Assembly (NCBI RefSeq): GCF_964030935.1
Contig: NZ_OZ034990.1
Location: 801,001-865,000 of the forward strand
Length of the DNA stretch: 64,000 bases
Direction of reading: 5' to 3'
Origin: Rickettsiella endosymbiont of Aleochara curtula
GTDB taxonomy: Bacteria; Pseudomonadota; Gammaproteobacteria; Diplorickettsiales; Diplorickettsiaceae
This document shows, one piece after another, positions 28,269-37,900 of this stretch (position 1 is the stretch's first letter; each line of letters opens with the position of its first letter). Below the pieces are notes generated by a model. The model was not told the DNA's origin. It worked only from the letters and a program-made list of their open reading frames with translations, and did no database searches. The translations under genes were made by a program, and so were the position numbers.

Positions 28269-29661
28269 GCATTTTCCCTTTTTCGCTACTTTTATTTTTT
28301 TTCGTTAACAACCTAAATGCAACGCTTGCCTTGATTAATCGTTCAAGCATTTCAGTTAACTGCGCATCATCCATGATTAAAGCGGGTGCAATACGCATAG
28401 TCGGGAAAATATAGCGTAATCCATGTGATCTTTTTCCTGCACCGGCCATAAATTCTAGATAAATACCATGATGGATCATGTTTTCTCTAAACAACAATAA
28501 TTTTTGTGCTGCTTGCTCGGTTAACTCAACACCAAATAAATGCGAAATTCCGCGACATTCCTTGTAAATATCTGGAAACGCTTCAACCAATTGAATTTGC
28601 AATGTCTGTTGCAATAATTGACCATGCGTTTTTGATTGTTGAATTAATTTTTGATCGTTAATGACTTGTAAACCCGCACTCATTACAGCGCAAGCAAAAT
28701 CACGCAAATCATTGGTGGCCACAGCGCCACAAGCTCGAACGGTTAATGATTTTCTAGCAATCACTAACGAAATCGGCATTAAGCCCATACCTAAACTTTT
28801 ACCGATGATAGTGATATCCGTGCTAATAGGCCCCATGGCATCCGCCATTGCAAAAAATTGACCGGTCTTAGCAAATGTCAGCACTTCATCAGCGATTAAT
28901 AACGCCTGATAATGTTGACATAAATCAGCTAATCGTCGTAAATAATGGGGTGGGGGAACTAAAATTCCAGCATCCCCTTGAATCGGCTCAACTACAACAC
29001 CGGCTAAACTTTCACCAAATTCTTTAAAAAAACATTCTAACAATGCCGGGTCGCCGAAAGGTAAAAATTTCACTTCTATCCCAAAAGATCCTTGCGACTC
29101 TAAACTAGGAAAACCATGCGTATAATAACGCCGGTTTAATAAAGGAATAATTCCTGCTGTCCATCCATGCCAAGCGCCTTCAAAAGCCAATATGATTTTT
29201 TTATTTATTTTCTGCGGGTGTTTGGTTTGTCGTCTTTTATCCAGCAAACTTTCTAATAGCAATCTCAGTGCAAGTTCTACTCCTTCAGATCCAGAATTAC
29301 GGCCACTGACATGATATTCACCATACGGAAAATGATCCGTCCATAGTCCGTGTCTGCCAAACTGTTGTTGTAAAAATTCCGCACGCTCTAGACTTAACAA
29401 TTCATCGGTAACGGCACTACACTGTGATAATTTAGCTTGTAAATGCTGCCAAAAATGCGGATTATTTGCTCCCAAACAAGCGCTTGCATAACCGCCACTA
29501 ATATCCATTACTTCAAATTGTTGATGCGAATCTTTTAAGTGTAAAAATGTTTTATGAATACCCTGTGCTTTAATACAGCTATAAGCTAAACGATGCCCGC
29601 CATAATGATCCATATGCAAAGCATTTGCTGCATTGAGACCTTCTACCATGACTGACATCAT
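28255..29661 (-). CDS. Class III PLP-dependent aminotransferase
   Basis: A 468-residue fold-type I aminotransferase of the acetylornithine/GABA/glutamate-1-semialdehyde class. Seen are NSGSEGVELALRL (cofactor phosphate region), EGAWHGWTAG, LIADEVLTF (the Asp contacting the PLP ring nitrogen) and the Schiff-base Lys288 in IGKSLGMGL. It overlaps the ACP gene by 4 bases. In this operon it could aminate a keto or aldehyde group on the assembled chain. The acyl substrate is inferred from context only. Confidence 0.88.
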   Translation of the reverse strand: MMSVMVEGLNAANALHMDHYGGHRLAYSCIKAQGIHKTFLHLKDSHQQFEVMDISGGYASACLGANNPHFWQHLQAKLSQCSAVTDELLSLERAEFLQQQFGRHGLWTDHFPYGEYHVSGRNSGSEGVELALRLLLESLLDKRRQTKHPQKINKKIILAFEGAWHGWTAGIIPLLNRRYYTHGFPSLESQGSFGIEVKFLPFGDPALLECFFKEFGESLAGVVVEPIQGDAGILVPPPHYLRRLADLCQHYQALLIADEVLTFAKTGQFFAMADAMGPISTDITIIGKSLGMGLMPISLVIARKSLTVRACGAVATNDLRDFACAVMSAGLQVINDQKLIQQSKTHGQLLQQTLQIQLVEAFPDIYKECRGISHLFGVELTEQAAQKLLLFRENMIHHGIYLEFMAGAGKRSHGLRYIFPTMRIAPALIMDDAQLTEMLERLIKASVAFRLLTKKNKSSEKGKMHALY

Positions 29662-29930
29662 GACACTGTGCTAGTTTGTTCGGCTTGCAACTTAGCGATG
29701 AGAGCAACAAGATTTTTTAGATTATTAAAATAATCCGGTACAAAATATTCATCGGCTATATCAATACTAAAACGCGATTCACATTGATAACGTAACTCGG
29801 CAAACGATAGGGAATCTAAACCTAATACCGATTGGAAACTATCCTCGTCATTGATCTTATCGACGGGCACATTGACCATCAACTCTTTGACCAGCACTTC
29901 TTTAATGACATTACTTATAGCATGAGACAT
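29658..29930 (-). CDS. Acyl carrier protein
   Basis: A 90-residue ACP with the phosphopantetheine attachment Ser40 in GLDSLSFAEL, preceded by an acidic helix. An in-frame ATG at 30023 would add 31 residues, but AAGGAAAG just before the ATG at 29930 and the normal ACP length favour the shorter protein; the longer frame begins at a GTCATTGCGAGC-type repeat. First gene of the seven-gene cluster, ending in a 4-base overlap with the aminotransferase gene. No phosphopantetheinyl transferase or ketoreductase is present in the cluster, so these would come from elsewhere. Confidence 0.88.
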   Translation of the reverse strand: MSHAISNVIKEVLVKELMVNVPVDKINDEDSFQSVLGLDSLSFAELRYQCESRFSIDIADEYFVPDYFNNLKNLVALIAKLQAEQTSTVS

Positions 29931-30017
29931 TTTATCTTTCCTTAGATGCAATGTGAAAACTATAGGAGTTTCGCGAATAAAACCCAAAAACTCGACCTTT
30001 TCAGATAATGACTCACT

Positions 30018-30120
30018 CGTCATTGCGAGCGCGTAAACTATTAATCGTCATTGCGAGCACCGTAGGTGCGCGGCAATCCATGGATGGCCACGCTCATTAC
30101 ATTCGCTCGCCATGACAGTG
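30018..30120. repeat. Palindromic GTCATTGCGAGC-type repeat, copy 3
   Basis: It contains two consecutive CGTCATTGCGAGC units, then GTGCGCGGCAATCCATGG and the closing TTCGCTCGCCATGACAGTG. It lies in the 332-base gap between the ATP-grasp gene and the ACP gene, where the promoter of the cluster must also lie. The remaining gap (30121-30262) is AT-rich with nothing else recognisable. Confidence 0.8.
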
Positions 30121-30262
30121 ATCTTTTTACATTATTCGCCTGTAATTTAATTTGCGAAACTTCTACATTTCCATGTTTTTTAAATATTTTCCATTAGAAA
30201 AATTTGGCTTAGGAGTATAATTGATAATATTAAGCTTGACTAGAAGAAACTAAATCCATGTT

Positions 30263-31522
30263 TTAAGGGCTAGCCACATTAACATGATAATTTTTAGCAA
30301 TCTTTGCGCAATCCTTTTTTACTTGTGCGGAAGTTTCGGCTTTAACAAAAAATCGCCCTGCATAGAGAAACGCACCCGCTGCTTGATTTAAATCTTGCCC
30401 TGGTCGCACCGTGTCCGCCTTAACAATACTATTAGGCAATTGATCTAAACCTGTCACCTCTGTAACTCTACAAGGTCCTGCTTGAGGGACAGGAACGTAC
30501 ATCCAAGCCGAAGAAAAATTGTAATCTGACACATTAATCGGCTTCTCTATCTCTGAAGGTTCCAACATATCGGCTAATATGCATTCCTTAATCAGATCCA
30601 CGCCATACATTTGCTTCATCAATGGCGCCACGCCAGCACCACCAAAACGATTGGCTATTTCTAGAAATACCCATTCATTATTCGGTAACAGAAAAGCTTC
30701 ACAATTAAATGTGCCATTTTCCAAACCGACCTTTTCTAAGATAGCGCTAGTAAATTGACTCGCTTTACGGCTTAATTGCACATCATCGGTGGTAATTGTG
30801 GCGATGGGTGTACGTTGATGGATGTATTCAAAACAAGTGGTCGTATATTTTGACACACTAAAAAACATCAATTTTTTATCGCGCACAATACCATCAAAAA
30901 GACATAATTGACCTTCAATAAATTCTTCGAGCTGATACCGATCCTGCAATCCATGTTCAGAAATATGTTGGAATAAGTCAGATGCATCTTCAAAAATAAA
31001 TATTCCTTCGCTAGCGGCCTGTGCTCTTGGCTTCAATACTATTTTTCCTGATATATGTTGCGTAAACTGCTTGATTTCTGCCAAGCTTGTTTGACTGTTA
31101 ACCGGCCTAAATAGCGGATAACGAATGCCGGAACCCATTAAGCTTTGTTTCATTTTCACTTTATCGCGACATAATGTCGCCGTAGCTACCGACGTGCCAG
31201 GCACAGAAAATTTTTCTCGACATAACGCCGCTGGCAACGTGGAGTGCTCATATAAAGCGATAAACCCCTTCGCCGGGCCATGTTGCGCAATTAATTCTTC
31301 CGCGAGCTTTTCAATTTGCGGCATAGCATCGGTATAGGCTTCTTCCAAATTATTTGAATGAGAAACCTTGAGTACACCGATACCGGCTAATTTAGAACGC
31401 ACAGACTCATCTAATTGATCGACAATGAACTCATGCGTAATAATACTAACTTTATTTTTTTCCCAATCAACCAAGTCAATAATATCAGGTCGAAATCCAA
31501 CAAAGATAATATGTGGTTTCAT
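30263..31522 (-). CDS. ATP-grasp ligase family protein
   Basis: A 419-residue ATP-grasp enzyme resembling the BacD/L-amino acid ligase and biotin-carboxylase-like group, which joins a carboxylate to an amine or thiol through an acyl phosphate. Visible are VATATLCRDKVKMKQ before the ATP-grasp fold, KIVLKPRAQAASEGIF (ATP-binding lysine and loop), YQLEEFIEG, and the metal-binding end FNCEAFL...FLEIANRFGG. A C-terminal lid domain follows. It lies upstream of the acyl-carrier cluster on the same strand, about 330 bases away, so it may be a functional partner or separate. Its substrate is unknown. Confidence 0.78.
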   Translation of the reverse strand: MKPHIIFVGFRPDIIDLVDWEKNKVSIITHEFIVDQLDESVRSKLAGIGVLKVSHSNNLEEAYTDAMPQIEKLAEELIAQHGPAKGFIALYEHSTLPAALCREKFSVPGTSVATATLCRDKVKMKQSLMGSGIRYPLFRPVNSQTSLAEIKQFTQHISGKIVLKPRAQAASEGIFIFEDASDLFQHISEHGLQDRYQLEEFIEGQLCLFDGIVRDKKLMFFSVSKYTTTCFEYIHQRTPIATITTDDVQLSRKASQFTSAILEKVGLENGTFNCEAFLLPNNEWVFLEIANRFGGAGVAPLMKQMYGVDLIKECILADMLEPSEIEKPINVSDYNFSSAWMYVPVPQAGPCRVTEVTGLDQLPNSIVKADTVRPGQDLNQAAGAFLYAGRFFVKAETSAQVKKDCAKIAKNYHVNVASP

Positions 31523-31649
31523 ATTTTTATTCCTTTAAAAAATAAACTTCAGCATCAGCTGACGAAGATTAAAAAGTATAATTTATATTTTAAGTATTGA
31601 CTAGATCTCTATAAAAATAAAAAAATAAATCAGGCACTGAATCACAGCG

Positions 31650-32915
31650 TTATGCGATTACGTTAACAATTTCTTGCCAATTTGTTGTGTAGCGTGGTGA
31701 ACGATGTCCAGAACGCATCGCCCAAGAGGTTTGTGCACCACCTTCCGCAGCAAAAAAAAGCGTGTGTGCACCGAAAATCTGATTTGTCTCATCCAATACT
31801 CTCATTAATGCGACTGAACGTTGTGAAGTAGGTTGGATAAATAGATCGTTGGATTGTTGGTGACTCGGTATAATGTCCATTAACAAAATTCCAGCTTTTT
31901 TATAATTAAATCCGCTTTTATATAATTGCTTCAAGATCTGCTGCGCTGCGGTTATTAGTACGCGAGTATCATTCGTCGCTGTCACTAAAGAGCATGTTAA
32001 ACCCTTCATATATTGTCGATCGCTAGTTTTATGCTTGTTGGTGGTAATAAACACATAAATGGCTTGCGTTTTGCAATCTTGCTCTCTTAATTTATACGCG
32101 GCACGCGCGGTATAGCGACTCAACGCACTGCTTAAATCGTGCAGGTCGGTCACGGGTCTACCAAAAGAACGCGAGCACATAATTTGTTTTTTAGCCGCTA
32201 CACTTTCTAAACTCAGACAAGAGATACCATTTAATTCGAGAATAATACGTTCAACTACCACACTAAAACGTCGACGCATGATTTTCGGATTGGCTTGTTG
32301 TAGATCTAAAGCGGTTTTAATCGAATAGTGCCGGAGTTTTTCAGTCAGTTTGCGTCCAATTCCCCAAATTTCTTCTATAGGCAGCGTCTGTAATAACGAA
32401 TCACGTAATGGCGCGCTACGTAAATCGCAAACCCCCGCTTTAATAACCCGCTTAGCATAAAAATTCGCTACTTTAGCTAAAGTTTTGCTAGGCGCTAAAC
32501 CGATAGAAATAGGAATACCGGTCCACTGTTTTACTTTTTGGCGAATATCTATTAAGTAAGCCGTTAAATCATAGTATGAAAAATGATCGAGCTTTAAAAA
32601 CGCTTCATCAATGGAATACACTTCCATATCCGAACACAAGCGTCGCAATGAATTCATCACACGTTGCGACATATCTCCATAAAGCGCGTAATTTGAAGAA
32701 AAACATTTAATTTGCCCGCGTCGTATCAGATCGCGATACTTAAAAACCGGCGCGCCCATGGGAATGCCCAATGCTTTAGCTTCATTAGAACGAGAAATAA
32801 TACAACCATCATTATTCGATAAAATAATAATAGCTTGTTTTTCTAAAGCCGGATTAAAAACACGCTCACAGGAAACATAAAAATTATTACAATCAGCCAA
32901 GGCAAAGTAAGCCAT
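31650..32915 (-). CDS. umuC: DNA polymerase V catalytic subunit UmuC
   Basis: A 421-residue Y-family translesion polymerase. The N-terminal FALADCNNFYVSCERVF holds the first catalytic Asp; MEVYSIDEAFL supplies the acidic Asp-Glu pair. The helix-hairpin-helix region WGIGRKL and the little-finger CSRSFGRPV segment follow, and the C-terminal beta-clamp/UmuC extension is present to about residue 420. It lies two bases downstream of umuD, giving the normal umuDC operon. It enables mutagenic replication past damage. Confidence 0.94.
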   Translation of the reverse strand: MAYFALADCNNFYVSCERVFNPALEKQAIIILSNNDGCIISRSNEAKALGIPMGAPVFKYRDLIRRGQIKCFSSNYALYGDMSQRVMNSLRRLCSDMEVYSIDEAFLKLDHFSYYDLTAYLIDIRQKVKQWTGIPISIGLAPSKTLAKVANFYAKRVIKAGVCDLRSAPLRDSLLQTLPIEEIWGIGRKLTEKLRHYSIKTALDLQQANPKIMRRRFSVVVERIILELNGISCLSLESVAAKKQIMCSRSFGRPVTDLHDLSSALSRYTARAAYKLREQDCKTQAIYVFITTNKHKTSDRQYMKGLTCSLVTATNDTRVLITAAQQILKQLYKSGFNYKKAGILLMDIIPSHQQSNDLFIQPTSQRSVALMRVLDETNQIFGAHTLFFAAEGGAQTSWAMRSGHRSPRYTTNWQEIVNVIA

Positions 32916-32917
32916 AC

Positions 32918-33340
32918 TTACACCGCGTGAATAACATTAGTCACAATTCCCCAGATACTGACATTATTCTCTTCATTCACTGCAATTGCCGGAAAATCTG
33001 GATTTTCCGCCAGCAAGACAAACTGTTGATTCTTTAACTTTTTAAGTCGCTTCACGGTTAATTGGCCGTCAACGACCGCAATCACCACTTTATTATCCCG
33101 TGGCTCCAAGCTGCGATCGACAATTAATAGATCACCATCATGAATACCCGCATTAATCATTGATTCACCTTTAACGCGCACGTAGTAAGTGGCCGCAGGA
33201 TGGTGAATCAGATACTCGTTGAGATCGAGATGCCCCTCTAAAAAATCATCTGCCGGCGAAGGAAATCCCGCATGCACCGCCGACGATAGATAAGGAATAA
33301 GATAAGTATGTGAAATAATACATCGATAAGCACTGGACAT
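32918..33340 (-). CDS. umuD: UmuD, self-cleaving subunit of DNA polymerase V
   Basis: A 140-residue S24-family protein. RecA-stimulated cleavage would fall at Ala24-Gly25 in HAGFPSPADDF, the same position as Cys24-Gly25 in E. coli UmuD. The catalytic Ser60 (KGESM) and Lys97 (LTVKRLKK) are at exactly the E. coli numbers. The cleaved form joins UmuC as Pol V. I found no CTGT-N8-ACAG LexA box in the upstream 300 bases; an 18-bp AT palindrome lies 114 bases upstream. Confidence 0.94.
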   Translation of the reverse strand: MSSAYRCIISHTYLIPYLSSAVHAGFPSPADDFLEGHLDLNEYLIHHPAATYYVRVKGESMINAGIHDGDLLIVDRSLEPRDNKVVIAVVDGQLTVKRLKKLKNQQFVLLAENPDFPAIAVNEENNVSIWGIVTNVIHAV

Positions 33341-33641
33341 AATTTTTTTAAAGTGAAAGAAAATAGCTGCGATGGATAGCTAAGCCCATCCAGCGCTAAG
33401 AAACGCATCCATCGCCATTCGATGATTCTCTCACAGAAAATCTCTCTATATCAAATTTATATATATAAATTGTTATATGTTATTTATTATATTGTAGAAA
33501 GCAGATTAAACTATCTAATATAAATAAAATTATCTCTAATAAAAAATTGAGCGTAATCACTTCTATAGCTAGATAATTTTCGGAATTAGACAGGTATAAT
33601 GTAGATTATTTCTGATAATTCATTATTTAAAGGAGTTAAAA
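33341..33641. promoter_or_regulatory. AT-rich divergent promoter region of umuDC and the GST gene
   Basis: No gene is visible. A perfect 18-bp palindrome, AATTTATATATATAAATT, lies at 33454-33471, and AAAGGAG sits before the GST ATG. Either promoter could overlap the palindrome; its AT-only content makes chance occurrence quite possible. Confidence 0.35.
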
Positions 33642-34250
33642 ATGAAACTATTCTATAGTCCCGGCGCTTGTTCGCTGTCCCCTCATATCGTGTTGCGTGA
33701 AACAGGAAAAGATTTTACGTTAGAAAAAGTCGATTTAGCGAAAAAAACGACCGGGTCCGGAGCAGACTATCTGACCATCAATCCCAAAGGACAAGTGCCT
33801 GCACTTTTATTAGACGATGGCAACTTATTGACCGAAGGTATAGCTATCGTGTTATATCTAGCAGACAAAGCGCCGAACTCCAATCTGATTGCACCTGTCG
33901 GTAACTTGTCACGCTATCAAACCATTACATGGCTAGCCTATATCACTTCCGAACTGCATAAAAGCTTTAGTCCGCTATTCCACCCGAACACGCCAGAAGA
34001 ATATAAAACAATTCTACGAGCAAAACTGGAAGCACAATTCAAATATTTAGATGAAGCTCTAAAACAAGATGAATACCTACAAGGAGACCATTTCACGGTC
34101 GCTGATGCTTATCTGTTTACTATTTTACGTTGGGGATTTGTTATGAAGTTCGATATGAATGAGTACAAACACTTGATGGCTTATTTCGAGCGCATTGCAA
34201 AACGCCCGGCTGTACAAGCGGCGTTAGTTGCAGAAGGTCTAAAAAAATAA
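33642..34250 (+). CDS. gst: Glutathione S-transferase (beta-class-like)
   Basis: This 202-residue cytosolic protein conjugates glutathione to electrophiles or acts in redox defence. The N-terminal thioredoxin-like domain has [15 protein letters not shown] with the cysteine typical of beta-class bacterial enzymes, [14 protein letters not shown] (cis-proline) and [13 protein letters not shown] (glutathione-binding Glu). The C-terminal helical domain includes the capping motif [20 protein letters not shown] before the ATG supports the start. It stands alone between umuD and the accessory zone. Confidence 0.93.
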   Translation: MKLFYSPGACSLSPHIVLRETGKDFTLEKVDLAKKTTGSGADYLTINPKGQVPALLLDDGNLLTEGIAIVLYLADKAPNSNLIAPVGNLSRYQTITWLAYITSELHKSFSPLFHPNTPEEYKTILRAKLEAQFKYLDEALKQDEYLQGDHFTVADAYLFTILRWGFVMKFDMNEYKHLMAYFERIAKRPAVQAALVAEGLKK

Positions 34251-34697
34251 AAATCATGCGCGGTTAACTTTGCTGAAAATGAAAGAACATGAAATTTGAA
34301 CTCATGCAATAATATTTCAAATTTGGGCGCTATACCTTCTATTACGCAAAGCTCTATGCAAGGATAAAGGCTTAAGTATTGTATTATATTTTTAACAGAC
34401 ATAATGACATCCATAATTTAATTATTATAAATTAGCGGTTTTCTTTATCATGGTATATTAAGGTAAATTTATAACTTGGAAAATCCTTACAACTCCTTTA
34501 CGCTGATTTAAATTGTACTAAATCACTACGCAATGCTAATCCATGCCGGAAAATCAATAAAATTTTATTCCAAAAACTGCCATGATATTCTTTTGATATA
34601 ATTTTTTATATAATAACAATTATAACTAAATACGATCTAAATCTTCCTAGAAATGAAACTAAAAAGTTAATATTTGATATTAAAGGAAACAACAAAC
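34251..34697. other. Non-coding AT-rich stretch before the toxin-like locus
   Basis: About 450 bases with no convincing gene, tRNA or repeat on either strand. It marks the left edge of the accessory region and should contain the promoter for the small gene at 34698 (AT-rich, several TATAAT-like hexamers, none decisive). Confidence 0.5.
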
Positions 34698-34937
34698 ATG
34701 GATATTAAATATGATCAAACTGTATTGCACTTATCAGACCTTAGCAAAAAAAATAATTTTAATAATATTTCAATACACACTCTTTTAAGATCACGCATTA
34801 AGCGAGCCGGTGATGATGAAACGCTGGTGGAAGCAACAGCAAAAAACCAGTATACCTATTGGTTAAGTCAAGAAGATATCGCTGAGATCGCTCGCTTAAA
34901 ATATAACAATTATCACGGAGAGAGCCATGCTGAATGA
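34698..34937 (+). CDS. Small protein overlapping the giant toxin-like gene
   Basis: A 79-residue protein of no recognised family. It has a short N-terminal region, then SIHTLLRSRIKRAGDDE and an acidic-helical end WLSQEDIAEIARLKYNNYHG. AAAGGAAAC ten bases before the ATG at 34698 decides the start over an in-frame ATG at 34674. Its last 11 bases overlap the start of the 2308-residue gene, so translation is coupled. By position it could be a chaperone, an immunity/antidote protein or a domain fragment of the large protein; nothing in the sequence decides. Confidence 0.65.
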   Translation: MDIKYDQTVLHLSDLSKKNNFNNISIHTLLRSRIKRAGDDETLVEATAKNQYTYWLSQEDIAEIARLKYNNYHGESHAE

Positions 34938-37900
34938 AGTATTAGGTTCTACATCACAATTACAAATTACTTTAGAGTCATTTCAATTAAAAGTTAAAGC
35001 TAATCAATTAACTGAATCTCGTCTTAGTTTAATTATTAATTTAGAGAATTTACATTGGGTAACATTGGTTATTTCTTATAAAAATGATCAGTATGTGGGC
35101 TATTATACGGATTCAAAAAACAATCCCATTCCATCAAGATATTTTCAACTTCTATTTAATCAATTTCTAATACAACCATTAATAAACTTAAGCCCTGGTT
35201 TTATTCAACAAAAAGATGACTGTAATTGCGGCTTATGGGCACTCGAAAATGCAGCTGATTTGAATCAGATGCTTGAGTCTGATCAATCAATACAATGGAT
35301 AATTAAAAAATTAAAACGGCCCCGCAGTAAAGAATATTTTGATCTAAGAAGAGAATATTTTGCCGAAAAACTCCGTGCTGATCCCCTTTGGAGTGAACGA
35401 CATCCACTGTTTTCGCAAGAGCTTACCATCCAAGAAGCGTTACAAACTAACATTGAACCAGATCCTAAACGATTTAAAGCTATGCTTAAAGATGAAAAGG
35501 AAAAGGTAACAATTTTATTAGAAACTTTTGTCGAAACATTTATGAGTGCTTTTGTAAAAAAGCTTGGCGCCTATCATTTGCTAGCCAAAGGAGAAAACCT
35601 AACAGAAGAAAATTTGAAACTTGAATTAAAAACAGGGTTAACCGGTGCGTTACTAGGAGTAGGTATTTCTCAAAGCCTTGTTGGTTCAATTCCATCATTG
35701 GTGGCTTCGCTGAGAATGATTAGTGGTAAATTTTACCCAACCAAAGATAAAGCCCAAAAAATTACCAAAATTTTTTCTGAAATTCAGTCAGATCATTTAA
35801 ACTCCATTTTATCTGAAGCAGCAGTAAATATTTTTCACAGCTTCGAAAGTCAATTTATGCAGGTAACGGATAAAGCTGGCGACAAAGTGGCGATAGAAAA
35901 ATTAGCAGAAGATGCGGTAGGTCGGTTACTCAACGGTATAGAGAAATATTCCAACCTAGATAATATTATTTCCAGAGAACTGATAGAAAAAAGTGTGCTG
36001 CAAGGGCCATCAGAAAAATTCTTCGACCCTAATGTTAAACAGGCCAAACTGAGAATTTCAGGTTATAGCATACAAAACAAAGAGGGAGATAAAATTAATA
36101 CCGCCAGTTTATATGAAAAAACAAGCTTAGTTGAACTTAGTATAAAGGACCAACCTCATAAATTTTATGTCCTTAAAGAATATCCATATAGCAAATATGG
36201 TTATCGCCGTCTTTTTGCATGGGAAAAAAAGGACAACGGAGAATTGAAAGAAAGCTTGAAACGCTTGCATATAGAGAAGCAATTTCTTCAAGAAAAAGAC
36301 ATTTTTCAATTTCTTTCAAGACGGTATTATTATCGTCTACATACCGAGACGAATCAAGCGGAAGCACAGCGTATCCTAGATAAAATTAAGTACCGTTATC
36401 CTTCTCAATTGGTTACTAGACAATACGATAGTAAAAAACCTATTTATTTCGATTTAAGAAAGCCAGTTAAAAACTTCAGTGGAAGAATTCAAGTACTTGA
36501 GCGATTGCATCGTACCTTAATCTCAGAAAGAACAACCGCAATTGTACCTTCTTGGTCTAAGTTATCTATTTCTCCAATTACGGGGGTGTTAAGTCCTCCG
36601 GATAGCGAGTCATCACAAGCTTCCGGTTCCCAGTTATCAATTAATGGTTTAGGAGGAATCGGTAAAACTCAATTAGCATTACGCTATGCTGAGCTTTATG
36701 CGCAAAATTATGATCATAATGTTTTATGGATTAATGCAGAAACCAAGGAAAATATAGCTTATTCTTTCAACAGACTAACTGCAAAATTACAAATTACAAC
36801 TAAAGACACTTATAACCAAGAAAAAGTGTTGGAAAAGATTGTAGAAGAGGTTTATGAATATTTTTCGGATAGAAAAAGTCTATTTATTTTTGATAATGTT
36901 GAGAATTACCGTGCCATAGAAGCTTATTTACCTAAATCTCAGCCTGGCAATAAACCGACTTTATTAATCACTTCACGCTATAGTAATTGGAGTAATATTG
37001 CCACTATTATGACACTGAATGTTTTCTCGGAACAAGAAACCAGAGAACTCATTAAGAAATCATTGGATTTAGAAGGTGATATTCCGTATGAAAGAATAAA
37101 AGAATTACATAAATTGCTTCAAGGATTACCTTTGGCATTACAGCAAGCACTCGCTTATATTAAACTGAGAAGAAACATCGACACTAGTTTTTCTCTTTAT
37201 CACTACATCGAACTCTATAAAGAAAAAAATCAAGAATTATTAAACTTTGATTTCTCACATTATTCCAATGACCCCTATTTAGAGACAGTTTTTACAACCT
37301 GGCGCATTACGCTAGATAAAATTAAAGCGGATCCACTCGGCAACCATGCAATAGAAATTTTAAATATTATGGGCTACTTATATCCAGATATTATTACCAG
37401 TAAAAAATTTTATTATTTTAATCACATCAATCGAGAGTTAAAAATTGATGACTTAGATGCCATTATGCATTTACTGAGCAGTTATTCCATGATTACTTTT
37501 GAACATGAGGGTAAATATACGATTCATCGATTAGTTCAACAAATCATACGGATTGATCTCGAAAAAGATCAACCTAAATTTAAAAAGATAGTCGAAAAAA
37601 CTCAACACTTACTTTGGCTTTGGCATTTTACTTTTAAAAAAGATGAAGAAAGTGTTTTCCACTATCTGCATTTTCTTCTCTATATGTCTGAACACAAAGA
37701 GTTAATATCTAAAGTAATGTATTCCCATCCAGAGAAAACATTTTTTGATAATCTACTTTTACAAAATGTAAAATATTGCCATTATTTTATTGATTTGGCC
37801 TATCTCAAATACCCCAAAGAAAAATTCCTTAGGTTTTTAGGCGATGCAGTAGCTTACTATATCAAATTAGGCTCATTCTTTAATTTGTCTGAAATATTTA

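Noticed and set aside
29931..30023. 31-residue N-terminal extension of the ACP
   Set aside because: It begins at a palindromic repeat, and a good Shine-Dalgarno points to the ATG at 29930.
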